DNA of 64,000 bases from Paraburkholderia hiiakae (lineage in GTDB: Bacteria; Pseudomonadota; Gammaproteobacteria; Burkholderiales; Burkholderiaceae), in assembly GCF_904848665.1 (NCBI RefSeq), contig NZ_CAJHCQ010000004.1:372001-436000 (forward strand). The letters are read 5' to 3'. Below, in pieces: positions 16,512-26,728 of this stretch. The number at the start of each line of letters is the position of its first letter. The first letter of the stretch is position 1. Under the pieces are notes generated by a model. It had not been told where the DNA came from. It did no database searches and saw only the letters and a list, made by a program, of their open reading frames with translations. Position numbers and translations under genes: made by a program.

Positions 16512-18500
16512 TCAATTGATCTTCACAATGCCGCCCTTGACTACGAGCATGCCGCCTCCGTCCACCGTCTGCTGCACGGCGCCCTTGTTCGTCACGCTCT
16601 GCGCCTCGTTCGAAAGCGTGCCGTCCGACTTGTTCGTCAGTGACGTCCCGGCCTGATTCGTGAGCGACACGCCGGCTTGATTCGTGATCGATGCGTCGCT
16701 CTTCGCCGTGAGGTTGCCCGTGCTTTGCAGCGAGAGCGTGCCGCTCACCTTGATGGTGAGGTTGCCGTCCACGGTGAGCGTCATATTGCCCGTCACGGTC
16801 TGATCGAGATTGCCGCCCACCGTGCGCGTTTCGTTGCCGCCGGCTTTCACGGTGCGCGCGCCTTTGATGTCGACCGTTTCGTCGCCGGTCTTCACCGTCG
16901 TACTGCGGTTGCCTTGTTCGACCGAGAGGGTATCGTTGCCTTCCTTGATCGTGTGCGTGCGGTCGTTCTTGATCGTGCTGGTTTCGTTATGGTCGATGGT
17001 CCACGTGGCGTCGTTGATCACCTTGGCATTCAGGTCCTTTTGTGCCTGCAGGAAGATTTCTTCGCTGTCCTGCTTGTCTTCGAAGCGCAGTTCGTTGAAG
17101 CCGTTGCCACCTTTCGAGGTATTCGTCTTGATGCCGGATTGCGTCTGGTTGTCGGGCAGCGTATAAGGCGGCAAGTTCGCGCCGTTATACACGCTGCCGG
17201 TGATGAGCGGCCGGTCCGGATCGCCGTCGATGAAGGTCACCACGACCTCGTCGCCCACGCGCGGCATGAACTGCATGCCAAAGCGCTTGCTCGCCCAGGG
17301 CTGCGCCACGCGAATCCAGCATGAACTCTGTTCATCGTTCTGGCCGTCACGGTCCCAGTGAAACTGAACCTTCACACGGCCATACTGATCGGTCCACAAT
17401 TCTTCGCCGCTCTTGCCGACCACCGTCGCGGTCTGCGTGGGCATGAACGGTCGCGGCGTCGTGCGCGCGGGGCGCCAGGTCGTCGCGAAGGGAAACGCCT
17501 CGAAGCGGTTGCGATAACGGTTGTGATCGGCTTCGTGGACCACGCTGCGCACGACCCATTCGATGTTGGCGTCGCTGGATTCGTGATCGGCCAGCGTAAA
17601 CCGGCAGCCCGGCGCGAGCGCGCGGCAATCGCTTTCGCCAATGAGCAGCCGTGTGGGCGCGCGCAACGCGTCCACGCGATGCTTTGAGAGCGTGGAGCCA
17701 TCGCCGCTGGTGGCGTAGCGGCCCGGATACTCGTACACGCTGTGTCCGTTCGATGCCGCTTGTGCCTGCGAATAGAGCTGTGCGGTCGGCGTTTCCCATG
17801 CGTAGTCGGTATGCGAGAAGAGGCCGGTGGCCGTTTCTTCGACGACCTCACAGTGAACAATCTGCGTCGATTCGCGCGCGCCGCTCGTGCCGCCCGTGTA
17901 GTGCAGCGTCGCGTCGCCGGGCAGCGGCGTGAAGGCGTCGTTGCTGTCGGCAATGACGAGCGTATGGCTGCCCGTATCGTGGCGGAAGAAATAAAACCAG
18001 CCTTCCTCCTCACAAAGACGGCTAACGAACGCGAAGTCGGACTCCGCGTACTGCACGCACCATTCGCGCGTGGCGGCCGTGCCCGTGACCGAGAACGAGT
18101 AGTCCGTCAAGCCGTGATCCGCCAACACGGCCTGGATGATTTCCTGCGCGTTTTTGCCCTGAAATATGCGGTTATTTCGCGAGAGTGTGAGGAGCCAGAG
18201 CCTCGAGCGCAGCTCCAGCATGAAGTGGCTGGCGTCCACCGTGGAGGGCAACTGCGCGGCGCGCGTGCAAACGGCGTCGATGAGGCGCGGCGACTCGCCC
18301 CACGCGAGCGAGAGCGTGGCATGATTGCCGGTCATGCCCGAGGGCGCGGGTGGCGGCAATCCGCCATGGGCGCGAAGCGTCAGCGCGGTGGGGGCGTCCA
18401 GCGCCTCGCGCGCATCGAAACTGGCGGGAAAGAGCGTACTGAACGCACTTCCGGTGAGGCCGATACGCGCATCGGTAGCGGCAGAGATGGGGCGGTTCAT
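16512..18500 (-). CDS. vgrG: Type VI secretion spike protein VgrG (TssI)
   Basis: 662 residues. The N-terminal gp27-like part includes VSRLCEEEGWFYFFRHDTG. The gp5 OB-fold part carries DQYGRVKVQFHWDRDG, SCWIRVAQPWA and GDEVVVTFIDGDPDRP, all diagnostic of VgrG. From about residue 480 come short triplet-strand repeats (TVDGNLTIKVSGTLSLQ and similar) forming the beta-helix needle, ending GGIVKIN. There is no extra C-terminal effector domain, so cargo must travel by tip adaptors. It lies 49 bases after clpV. Confidence 0.96.
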   Translation of the reverse strand: MNRPISAATDARIGLTGSAFSTLFPASFDAREALDAPTALTLRAHGGLPPPAPSGMTGNHATLSLAWGESPRLIDAVCTRAAQLPSTVDASHFMLELRSRLWLLTLSRNNRIFQGKNAQEIIQAVLADHGLTDYSFSVTGTAATREWCVQYAESDFAFVSRLCEEEGWFYFFRHDTGSHTLVIADSNDAFTPLPGDATLHYTGGTSGARESTQIVHCEVVEETATGLFSHTDYAWETPTAQLYSQAQAASNGHSVYEYPGRYATSGDGSTLSKHRVDALRAPTRLLIGESDCRALAPGCRFTLADHESSDANIEWVVRSVVHEADHNRYRNRFEAFPFATTWRPARTTPRPFMPTQTATVVGKSGEELWTDQYGRVKVQFHWDRDGQNDEQSSCWIRVAQPWASKRFGMQFMPRVGDEVVVTFIDGDPDRPLITGSVYNGANLPPYTLPDNQTQSGIKTNTSKGGNGFNELRFEDKQDSEEIFLQAQKDLNAKVINDATWTIDHNETSTIKNDRTHTIKEGNDTLSVEQGNRSTTVKTGDETVDIKGARTVKAGGNETRTVGGNLDQTVTGNMTLTVDGNLTIKVSGTLSLQSTGNLTAKSDASITNQAGVSLTNQAGTSLTNKSDGTLSNEAQSVTNKGAVQQTVDGGGMLVVKGGIVKIN

Positions 18501-18549
18501 CGTGTGGATGATGTTTGGCTGTATGCGGCGTGGCGGGTCGTGTGCATCG

Positions 18550-21222
18550 TCATTCGAGCGCCCACCGCGCGAGCGTACCGACCAGCTCGTTCATGAGCAC
18601 GTTGTCGATCTCGCGCGCGCCGCCCGCGGCGCGGCAGCGCGCGAGCACGGCATCGATGATCCGGCTGTCGAAGGCAAACTGCTTGCCCGTGGCGTCGCGG
18701 TAGCGCGTGCGCAGTTGCTGGAGCTTTTTTTCGATGATGGCGCGCAGCACGGTGTCGTCGAGCGCGGCATACGGCACGGCGGTCATGCGAGCGAGGAACG
18801 CGGGGCGAAACGCCTGCAGCAATTCCTCATGCAGCCGCCGCGCAAAGGCGTCGGTGGCGAGTGTCGCGGCTGGCGTATTGAGCAGCAGTTCGGCGCCCAC
18901 ATTGCTGGTGGCGAGGATCACGGTGTTGCGAAAATCCACCACGAGCCCAGTACCGTCTTCCATCACGCCCTTGTCGAAAACGTTATAGAAGGCTTCGAGT
19001 ACATCGACATGCGCTTTTTCGATTTCATCGAGCAGCACGACACTGTAAGGACGCCTACGCACTGCCTCGGTGAGCTGCCCACCGCTCGCATAGCCCACGT
19101 AGCCCGGCGGCGCGCCGCGCAGCTGCGAGACAGCGTGCGCCTCCTGGTACGCCGCGAGGTCGATCACGATGAGATTGCGCTCGCCGCCATAGAGCGCGTC
19201 GGCGAGGGCGTAGGCCGTCTCGGTCTTGCCTGTTCCCGTCGGCCCCACGAGCAGGAACACGCCGACCGGCCGTAACGGATCGGCGAGTCCCGCGCGCCAG
19301 GCCTGGATGCGCATCGCGATGCGGTCGAGCGCTGCGTCTTGTCCGACGATGCGCTGCGCGAGACGTCCCTTGAGCGTGCGCACGGCGTGGGCTTCGTCGG
19401 CGAGCATCTTGCCCACCGGAATCCCGGTCCAGCTCGCGATCACGGCAGCGATGGTTTTCGAATCCACGCACACCGGGACCATGGGGTCGTCGTCGCGAAT
19501 CGCTTCGAGGCCGCTTTCGAGGCGCGCCAGTTCGGCGGCGAGGTCTTCGCGCGGGTCGGCGGTTTCGTTACTTTCACTCGCATCCACGCTATCGGGCGGT
19601 TCTTGCGCGCCGACATCGGATGGGTCGCGAGGAACGGCGCCGAGGGCATCGAGGGCGATCAGGCGCGCGCGTACCGCGAGAATCTCGCGCACGGTCGCCG
19701 CCTCGTCGTGCCAGCGCGCTTCCAGCGTCTCGACGAGCGCTGCGTTATGCGTATGTTCGGCTTCGAGCACGGCGAGGCGCTGCGTGTGGTTCGCGCCCAG
19801 CACCGTTTCCGCGCGCAGGCGCAGCAGTTCGTCGTCGAGCGCGCGCTGCCGGTGGCGGGCCGCTTCGAGTTGCGGTGGCGTGTCGTGCTGCGCCAGCGCC
19901 ACGCGCGCGCACGCGGTGTCGAGCACGGCGATCGCCTTGTCGGGCAATTGGCGCGCGGAAATGTACCGGTGCGAGAGCTTCACCGCATCGACGATGGCGG
20001 CGTCGAGGATCGTCACGTTGTGATGCGCCTCGAATTTTTGCGCGAGCGCGCGCAGCATGGCGATGGCCGCCGGTTCGTCGGGCGCTTCGATCTGCACGAG
20101 CTGGAAGCGACGCGCGAGCGCCGGGTCGCGCTCGAAGTACTTCTTGTATTCGAGCCACGTCGTGGCCGCGATCGTGCGCAGCTCGCCGCGCGCAAGGGCG
20201 GGCTTGAGCAGGTTCGCGGCGTCGCTGCCGCCTTCCGCGCCCCCTGCGCCAATCATCGTGTGGGCCTCGTCGATGAAGAGCACGACGGGCCGTGGCGAGT
20301 GCCGAGCCTCGTCGATCACGGCGCGCAGGCGGCGCTCGAATTCGCCTTTCAAGCCCGCACCCGCCTGCAGCAGCGCGAGGTCGAGCATGCGCAGCGAGAC
20401 CTCGGCAAGCGGCGGCGGCACGTCGCCCGCCGCGATGCGCAGCGCGAGACCTTCGACTACGGCCGTCTTCCCCACGCCGGGCGCGCCCACGAGCAAGGGA
20501 TTGTTCTGCCGCCGCCGCAACAGGATGTCCAGTGTCTGGCGGATCTCGGCATTGCGCCCGATGATCGGGTCGATGCGCCCGGCTCGCGCTTCGGCGGTCA
20601 GGTCGAGCGTGTATTGGTCGAGCAGGGCCGGCGCTGGCGCGGCGCGCTCCAGGGCGCCGGCTAGTGCGGGGAGGCTCGCGTTGTCGCCTATGGCCGCTTC
20701 GAGCGGCGCATCCGGCGGTAATGGCACAAGCGGCGCAAGCGGCGCGGCCGCCTCGCCGGGCGCGAGCCAGACGGCGAAGTTGGCGCGCAACGCGGCGCTC
20801 GCCACACGCAGCAGCGTCGGCGCCGCATGCACGATGCGTGCGCGCAGCGCGTCGTTTTCGAGCAGCGCGATGAGCAGCGTCGCCGCACGCACGCGGGGCT
20901 GCTGGAGCACGACCGTGGATTGCACGAGCGCGTCCTGGAGCCACACGAGCAGGTCGGTCGAGAACGACGGAATGCCTGTGTTGCCGCGTTTGAAGCGCGC
21001 AATGGCCGTGCGGATTTCGGCGCTCAGTGCGGCGCGGTCCACGCCGAAGTGCGGCAGCACGCACGCGAAGTCGCCGCCCTCGGGTTCGGCGAGCGTGAGC
21101 AGCCAGTGCTCGATTTCGACCGCGAAATGCGTCTCGCGCAGGCAATGTTGCGTGGCGCGTTCGAGCGCTTCGCGCGGCTCGCGCTCGAGGCGCGCAACGA
21201 GCGTCTTGAGGTCGAGCGTCAC
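18550..21222 (-). CDS. clpV: T6SS sheath-disassembly ATPase ClpV (TssH)
   Basis: 890-residue AAA+ unfoldase that recycles the contracted TssBC sheath. The N-terminal Clp_N double repeat is followed by the first AAA module (Walker A GAPGVGKT near residue 245, Walker B VVLFIDEAHTMIGAGG), a coiled middle domain, and the second AAA module (GPTGTGKT near residue 660, LLDEIEKAH). The start is a GTG at 21222 that overlaps the tssG stop in a GTGA arrangement; MTLDLKTLVARLE is the usual ClpV N-terminus, so the upstream frame is not coding for it. Confidence 0.95.
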   Translation of the reverse strand: MTLDLKTLVARLEREPREALERATQHCLRETHFAVEIEHWLLTLAEPEGGDFACVLPHFGVDRAALSAEIRTAIARFKRGNTGIPSFSTDLLVWLQDALVQSTVVLQQPRVRAATLLIALLENDALRARIVHAAPTLLRVASAALRANFAVWLAPGEAAAPLAPLVPLPPDAPLEAAIGDNASLPALAGALERAAPAPALLDQYTLDLTAEARAGRIDPIIGRNAEIRQTLDILLRRRQNNPLLVGAPGVGKTAVVEGLALRIAAGDVPPPLAEVSLRMLDLALLQAGAGLKGEFERRLRAVIDEARHSPRPVVLFIDEAHTMIGAGGAEGGSDAANLLKPALARGELRTIAATTWLEYKKYFERDPALARRFQLVQIEAPDEPAAIAMLRALAQKFEAHHNVTILDAAIVDAVKLSHRYISARQLPDKAIAVLDTACARVALAQHDTPPQLEAARHRQRALDDELLRLRAETVLGANHTQRLAVLEAEHTHNAALVETLEARWHDEAATVREILAVRARLIALDALGAVPRDPSDVGAQEPPDSVDASESNETADPREDLAAELARLESGLEAIRDDDPMVPVCVDSKTIAAVIASWTGIPVGKMLADEAHAVRTLKGRLAQRIVGQDAALDRIAMRIQAWRAGLADPLRPVGVFLLVGPTGTGKTETAYALADALYGGERNLIVIDLAAYQEAHAVSQLRGAPPGYVGYASGGQLTEAVRRRPYSVVLLDEIEKAHVDVLEAFYNVFDKGVMEDGTGLVVDFRNTVILATSNVGAELLLNTPAATLATDAFARRLHEELLQAFRPAFLARMTAVPYAALDDTVLRAIIEKKLQQLRTRYRDATGKQFAFDSRIIDAVLARCRAAGGAREIDNVLMNELVGTLARWALE

Positions 21223-22349
21223 GGCGCGGCACGCCCCTGAATGTCGTCGGGCGCAAGACACGTGAGGCGCGCAGGCGCCGATTCCGCGGCGCCCGCCCAG
21301 GCAGTCCAGCCTAACCGCAGCGGCGCGTGCCGCGAGAGGCGCGCGCGCGGCAATTCGCCTGCTGCGAGCTGCAGTTCGAGATGCACCTTGAGTTCGGCGC
21401 CGAACCACTCGGCGGCCAGCGAATGCAGCGCTTCATGCGCAGGCGCACCCGGCAGGAATGCTTCGTACTGCTCACGCCTGAGCGGCCCGAGGCGTACGCG
21501 GATGCCTTGGTGTTCGTCCCAGATCCTCGTGCCCGCAACGGCGTCCTGGCCGAGCCGCCGGTTGCGGCCGCCGGAGCCGATGGCCGTGCGGCTCGCGGCG
21601 GGCAGCGTGCGCCAGCCGCCCGCGAACGGGGTGGAGCGCACGTGCACGCGGAAGTGATGGAGCACCATGACATCGAAGCCCGCGAGCGAACGCCGACGAT
21701 TCGCAAAGAGGCCCGTGCGCGCCAGTACGGCGCGTATGTCAAGCGGCTCGGGCAGCGCTGGCGCTTCTTGCACCGCATGGTTGCCATACGCGAGCGAACC
21801 CAGCGAGGCGTTGCCCGTGAGCGCGCGCAGCACGACGTCAGCCGAACGCTGCGCCGTGGCCGGCAGCGGCTCGGCGCTGCGGTACTTGCGCTGCGCGCGA
21901 TAGAGCAGCGCAAGCAGCCGGTGCTGGAAGATGTCGAGAAACGCCGCTGCCGAGCGGTCCTTACGGCGCAGGCGGTCCTGCAGCCATTCCTGCCATGCAC
22001 CAGGCAGGGGGCCGTTCGGGCCGCCCAGCGCGAACGCATTGACCTGGAGCTGGGGCGGTCCGGCGTGTTCGGATTGTGTGGATTGTTCCTCGCCAACCTC
22101 GGGCACAAATGCGAGCGAGCGCGGCAAGCCGCGCCGCAATGGGCCGAGCGCGCTCGCGGGAAAGGCGGGCGAGAGATTGCCGCTCAACGCGAGCGCTTCC
22201 TGGCTGGGGTCGAGCCCGGTGCCGAGCGGCTGGGCGAGCGGCTGCAGCAATTCGAGCAGGCGCACCGCCTGCGTGAATTCAAACGCATGCGGCTCGTCGA
22301 ACAGCCGCTGCGTCAGAGAACGAGCGGGCTGCCCATCGTCGGCCGCCAT
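21219..22349 (-). CDS. tssG: T6SS baseplate protein TssG
   Basis: 376 residues starting MAADDGQPARSLTQRLFDEP followed by HAFEFTQAVRLLE, the conserved TssG opening. Partners with TssF and TssK in the baseplate wedge. It overlaps the end of tssF by 37 bases and the start of clpV by 4, so the three are translationally coupled. Confidence 0.93.
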   Translation of the reverse strand: MAADDGQPARSLTQRLFDEPHAFEFTQAVRLLELLQPLAQPLGTGLDPSQEALALSGNLSPAFPASALGPLRRGLPRSLAFVPEVGEEQSTQSEHAGPPQLQVNAFALGGPNGPLPGAWQEWLQDRLRRKDRSAAAFLDIFQHRLLALLYRAQRKYRSAEPLPATAQRSADVVLRALTGNASLGSLAYGNHAVQEAPALPEPLDIRAVLARTGLFANRRRSLAGFDVMVLHHFRVHVRSTPFAGGWRTLPAASRTAIGSGGRNRRLGQDAVAGTRIWDEHQGIRVRLGPLRREQYEAFLPGAPAHEALHSLAAEWFGAELKVHLELQLAAGELPRARLSRHAPLRLGWTAWAGAAESAPARLTCLAPDDIQGRAAP

Positions 22350-24100
22350 GTGTGGATCTCCCGACCGTCGCGTACGAGCGAGGTCTGTACGAAACGGTTG
22401 ACACTCGCATAGAGCGAGAAGAATTGCGCGAGCACGCCAGAAAAGAGCACGGTGCTCGCGCCGACGAAGCTCGCTTCGTCGAGTTCGATCCGCACGCCAA
22501 GTCCGTTGCGCCAGCCGCGCCAGCGGTCCGAGCCGACATGCGCGACGATGGGTTCGCTCGACACCGCCACGAGTCCCGCGATCTGGCGCTGTGAAGGGGC
22601 ATGCGCGCCGAGATTGTGGAGCATGAGCATTTCACGCAGTGACTGCAGCGCTTGCGGGCCTTCTACGATCGATGCGTGGTTGAGCACGAGTTGCGACACG
22701 AGACGCCAGCGCGACGTGCCGTCGAGCGCCGCCACGATCTGCGGCGTGGGCCGATGCGCAATGCGCACCCGCGCCACGGGGCCGGGCACTTCGAACGAGA
22801 GCGCGGCGCCCGGCGCGAGCCGATGGGCCAGATGACGATTGGTGCACAACAGGTCCGCGGTGAGCGTGCGCGCCGCAGTCGCGGTTGGGTTGAAGCGCGT
22901 GTCGACGAAGGTGAGCATGACGTCGCTGCCGGGGCGCGATGCATGCAGGCCGCTCACGCGCCGCGCGTACCAGTAGACGGCCGAATCCGCGCCGTGCATC
23001 GAGCCGTACCAGGGCGCCACGTCTGTTACCGTGCGGCCGGCCACGGCGCGCACATTACGCACGGCGTAGATCTCGGTGCTCGATTCGCGGTGCGCGTCGG
23101 GACTCACGCGCATTTCGCGCGCGGTGCCGTCGGGCCGCAACGGTTCGGAGGTGCGGGCGAACAGATTGAGCGCCGGCGCGCAGCCGAGCTGGATATCGTG
23201 TGTGTGCAACGTGAAGCGTCCGCGCGGGGCGGCCGTGAAGCCGATCACGAGATCGAGGCTCTCATCGGCATCGGCAGGCGGCTTGAACGGCAGGTCGAAA
23301 AACGCGAACTTCTCGGGAAACGCGAAGTATTCGACCAGCAGACGGCAGGCCGGATGCGCGCCGTCTTCGAGCGGCAGGAGCGCGTCATCCTCGTCGAAGC
23401 CAACCGGGCAGGGCAGACCTGGTTGCGCGTGCAACGTTCCCTCAGGCGCCTGCAGCCAGGTGGCGGCGCTGTGCGCGCCGAGCAGATCGTAGAGCGCAGC
23501 GGACGTGACAGGCGAACCCGCGAGGCGCACACGCAAACGCTCGATCGGCAGCGCGCCTAATCTGTGCGGCCCGATGCCGCGCAGCGTGAGACGCAGCGCC
23601 GATTGCAGCGACGCATTGCCCGTGAGCGCCTGCGCTTCCTCGGCGTCGAGCAACTGGGCCGCGGCGATGGTGAGCGGCCAGAGCGTGACGTCGGTGCTCG
23701 TGCGCCAGTGGATCGTTGCACCGCTTGCGTCCACGTGCATGAGGGGCGTGTCGCGCGGCACGCGAAACCCCGTGGCGATGCTGCCTTGCGTGGGGTCCGG
23801 CTCGAACTGCACGATCGTCATGGAAGGCACGGGCCGCGACGCATACGGATAGAACTGTTCGAGCAGGCCATCCGTAAGCGTCGTGTATTCGTCGTCGAGC
23901 GTGCGCTGGATGCGCGCAGTTAGCACCGCGAAGCTTTCGATCAGGCGTTCGACGTTCGGATCGGCGCTTTCGCCAGGGCCGAGTTCGAGCCGCCGGGCGA
24001 TCTTCGGATAACGCTGCGCAAAACCTTCACTCGCGCGGCGCAGATAAGTCAGCTCGCGCTGGTAGTAGTCGAGCAGTTGCGCATCAAGCGAGTCGTTCAT
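22313..24100 (-). CDS. tssF: T6SS baseplate protein TssF
   Basis: 595 residues. DAQLLDYYQRELTYLRR, then FAQRYPKIARRLEL and DPNVERLIESFAVLTARIQR are hallmark TssF N-terminal motifs. ATG 24100 is chosen where family similarity begins; it overlaps the end of tssE by 17 bases. Forms the wedge complex with TssG and TssK. Confidence 0.95.
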   Translation of the reverse strand: MNDSLDAQLLDYYQRELTYLRRASEGFAQRYPKIARRLELGPGESADPNVERLIESFAVLTARIQRTLDDEYTTLTDGLLEQFYPYASRPVPSMTIVQFEPDPTQGSIATGFRVPRDTPLMHVDASGATIHWRTSTDVTLWPLTIAAAQLLDAEEAQALTGNASLQSALRLTLRGIGPHRLGALPIERLRVRLAGSPVTSAALYDLLGAHSAATWLQAPEGTLHAQPGLPCPVGFDEDDALLPLEDGAHPACRLLVEYFAFPEKFAFFDLPFKPPADADESLDLVIGFTAAPRGRFTLHTHDIQLGCAPALNLFARTSEPLRPDGTAREMRVSPDAHRESSTEIYAVRNVRAVAGRTVTDVAPWYGSMHGADSAVYWYARRVSGLHASRPGSDVMLTFVDTRFNPTATAARTLTADLLCTNRHLAHRLAPGAALSFEVPGPVARVRIAHRPTPQIVAALDGTSRWRLVSQLVLNHASIVEGPQALQSLREMLMLHNLGAHAPSQRQIAGLVAVSSEPIVAHVGSDRWRGWRNGLGVRIELDEASFVGASTVLFSGVLAQFFSLYASVNRFVQTSLVRDGREIHTWRPTMGSPLVL

Positions 24101-24578
24101 CGACGATCCCGATGGACTGCGTTTCGCCGTCCTGCCCGGCGATGTAGGTGACGACATGCTCCACGCCATCACTGCCGCGCAGCGTTCCCCGAATGCGCAG
24201 GCATAGGCGCCATGGCGCGGTGGCGTCCGCTTCGATTTTCACGCCTGGGCCGTGAAGGCGCGGCTCGAACGCGCGGATGGCCTCGGCCACTTCGCGCTCG
24301 ATTACCGCCCGGTCTTCCGCGCGCGCCGCGCTTTGTCCGCTCCAGTCCGGCAGGCCATAAAGCAGCACGTCCGGCGCGCGCGGCACGCGTGGCGTGCCGC
24401 GGCGCGTATTGAGAAGGCGCAGCAACTCCGAGCGGACCGACGCGCGCAAGCCGGCCGCGTCGAGCGTGCGCGCGGCGAGTTCGTCAACGGACTCGTGCGT
24501 GTCGAAAGGCGCATCGTCGGCCAGCCGTTCGAAGAGCGGCATGGGCGCGATGGCGATGAAGGGGCGGATGTTCGCCAC
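24084..24578 (-). CDS. tssE: T6SS baseplate protein TssE (gp25-like)
   Basis: 164 residues, homologous to phage T4 gp25. Contains LFERLADD, a long helix SVRSELLRLLNTRRG and YGLPDW, the normal landmarks. The start is a GTG at 24578, 12 bases after hcp; an ATG at 24542 (MPLFERLADD) is an alternative with a clearer family match. Confidence 0.9.
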   Translation of the reverse strand: MANIRPFIAIAPMPLFERLADDAPFDTHESVDELAARTLDAAGLRASVRSELLRLLNTRRGTPRVPRAPDVLLYGLPDWSGQSAARAEDRAVIEREVAEAIRAFEPRLHGPGVKIEADATAPWRLCLRIRGTLRGSDGVEHVVTYIAGQDGETQSIGIVDERLA

Positions 24579-24590
24579 AGGCGGTACGCG

Positions 24591-25097
24591 CTAGGCCGCC
24601 GCCTTCACAACCTTGTTCGCAGCCAGGTCCCACGTGGAAGCCGCAGTGCCTTCCTTGGTGGCATCGTCTTTCTGCGTAGTGAGTTCCCACTTGATCTTCG
24701 TGAAGTTCAGCGAGAGCGTTTCCACGGGCTTGCCGCCCGCGCCACCCGATACGCTTACATTGCTTAGCACGACGTTGTTGAGCGTATAGGTGATGAACGG
24801 CATGATCTTGCCGTCGCTTTCGGCTGCGTTGCGGCCCACCACGACAGTCGCGGTCGCAATGGCCTTGCCGCCGCAGCAATATTCGTTGAGCGTGGGCGTA
24901 GCGACGTCCACGAACTTCGTCACGGTGAATTCGCCGAGATGGGGCTTGCCCGACGTGCGCTCCGAATTGCTGACGTCGTTTGTCACCTGCATCGCCACGT
25001 TGTGACTGTACGACATCAACTCGATCTTGTCGGTATAGCCTTCCAGCGTGCACTCGCCTTTGATGTCGCTGCCCAGATCGAGAATGATCGAATCCAT
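24591..25097 (-). CDS. hcp: T6SS inner-tube protein Hcp (TssD)
   Basis: 168-residue Hcp1-family protein that stacks as hexameric rings inside the sheath. IILDLGSDIKGECTLEGYTD, the GEFTVTKFVDVATPTLNEYC block and KPVETLSLNFTKIKWEL are characteristic. ATG 25097 has GGGAG about 9 bases upstream. There is a 134-base gap to tssC, room for RNA processing or an extra promoter, which would fit the high Hcp dose needed. Confidence 0.95.
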   Translation of the reverse strand: MDSIILDLGSDIKGECTLEGYTDKIELMSYSHNVAMQVTNDVSNSERTSGKPHLGEFTVTKFVDVATPTLNEYCCGGKAIATATVVVGRNAAESDGKIMPFITYTLNNVVLSNVSVSGGAGGKPVETLSLNFTKIKWELTTQKDDATKEGTAASTWDLAANKVVKAAA

Positions 25098-25231
25098 GAT
25101 TTGCTGCTCCCGAAGCAATAAGTGAACACACCGGTCACGTGCGCGGCGCCAGGCGCGTTCAGGGACCAGGGGGCGCCCATGCGCCGCCTGGCCGTCGTAT
25201 CTTCATCGAATCGCTTTTTGTCGCTGGTGCA

Positions 25232-26707
25232 TCAGGCGGCAGCCGGCGGCGGCAAGGTTGCCACGAGCCGGATCGACGCGGTGAGTTCCTCGAGCTGGAA
25301 ATGCGGCCGCAGGAACACCGTCGCGCGGTAAGCACCGGGCTTGCCGGGCACCTCCGTCACGTCCACGCGTGCCTCGCGCAGCGGATACTGCGCCTTGATT
25401 TCCTGCGGCGCGTTGTCGTTCACGAGCACGTAGTCGGCAATCCACGTGTTGAGGTAGCTGCGCACGTTATCGCGCGTCATGAAGCTGCCGACCTTGTCGC
25501 GCATGATCGCCTTGATGTAGTGCGCAAAGCGCGAAGCCGCGAGGATATACGGCAGCATGGCCGAAATGCGCGCGTTCGCCGTGGCCTCGGGCGTGTTGTA
25601 GAGCGCTGGCTTGCAGGCGGTCTGGCCGCCGAAGAACACCGCAAGGCCCTCGTTCTTCTTGTGCACGAGCGCGATGAAGCCGAGCGCGTCGAGCTCCTTT
25701 TCGCGGCGGTCGGTGATCGCCACCTCCGTGGGGCACTTCATGGCCTTGTCGCCCGAGGCCGTCTGGAAGATATGGTCCGGCAAGCGCTCGACGGCGCCGC
25801 CGCCTTCCACGCCGCGAATCGCCGCGCACCAGCTGTATTGTGCGAACGCGTTGGTAATGCGCTGCGCAAGCGCGTACGCGGAGTTGCCCCATAGATACTT
25901 CGAATGATCCGTACCGTCGACATCCTCGAAGAAGTTCATGCCCTCCACCGGGTTGCTGTCCGGATGATAAGGACGCCGCATCAAGATGTGCGGGAGCGTG
26001 AGCGCGACATAACGCGAGTCTTCGCTCTTGCGGAATTCGCGCCAGCGGGCCATGTCGATCGTCTCGAAGACCTTGGAGAGGTCGCGCGGCACGCCCAGCT
26101 CCGTAAAGCTCGCCATGTCGAAGAGTTGCGGGTGCGCCGCCGAAATGAACGGCGCATGCGCGGCGGCGGCCACGGAGGCGAGCTTTTCGAGCAGGCTCAC
26201 GTCGGGCGTCTGGCGCGTGAAGTGGTAGTCGCCCACCAGCACGCTGAACGGAAAGCCGCCGAACGTACCGTATTCCTCTTCGTAGATCTTCTTGAAGAGT
26301 GCGCTGGTATCGACGTCGATCGCCTTCTCGAGATCGTTCTGCAGGTCTTTCTTCGAAGCGTTCAGGAGGCGCAGTTTCAGGCGCGTGCCCGTTTCCGAGC
26401 CCTTCACGAGAAAGTGCAGCCCGCGCCACGACGACTCCAGCGCCTGCATGTCGGGGTGGTGCAGCACCTCGTTGAGCTGCTCGCTGATCAGCTCGTCGAT
26501 CTTGCGAATATGGTCGTTGATCATCGCCACGGTGTCGCGGCTGATGGTCATGTTCTTGTCGAGCACCTGCAGGGCGAATTCGGCGAGCAGCTCGCGCGCG
26601 TGCTGCTGCTGCTCCTCGTATTGCGCCATGCGCCCTTCCTGCACGATGCGGTCGAGCAGCGTGACCGTCTCCGCCTGCGCGCTCGCGGCGGCTTGTATGT
26701 CGGACAT
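25232..26707 (-). CDS. tssC: T6SS sheath protein TssC
   Basis: 491-residue large sheath subunit. The N-terminal helical segment is followed by LESSWRGLHFLV, FGGFPFSVLVGDY and the C-terminal DYVLVNDNAPQE, the normal TssC/VipB signature blocks. GAGGAG lies 6 bases before the ATG and 21 bases separate it from tssB. Together with TssB it forms the contractile sheath. Confidence 0.96.
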   Translation of the reverse strand: MSDIQAAASAQAETVTLLDRIVQEGRMAQYEEQQQHARELLAEFALQVLDKNMTISRDTVAMINDHIRKIDELISEQLNEVLHHPDMQALESSWRGLHFLVKGSETGTRLKLRLLNASKKDLQNDLEKAIDVDTSALFKKIYEEEYGTFGGFPFSVLVGDYHFTRQTPDVSLLEKLASVAAAAHAPFISAAHPQLFDMASFTELGVPRDLSKVFETIDMARWREFRKSEDSRYVALTLPHILMRRPYHPDSNPVEGMNFFEDVDGTDHSKYLWGNSAYALAQRITNAFAQYSWCAAIRGVEGGGAVERLPDHIFQTASGDKAMKCPTEVAITDRREKELDALGFIALVHKKNEGLAVFFGGQTACKPALYNTPEATANARISAMLPYILAASRFAHYIKAIMRDKVGSFMTRDNVRSYLNTWIADYVLVNDNAPQEIKAQYPLREARVDVTEVPGKPGAYRATVFLRPHFQLEELTASIRLVATLPPPAAA

Positions 26708-26728
26708 GATTGTCTCCTCGTGTTGGGC

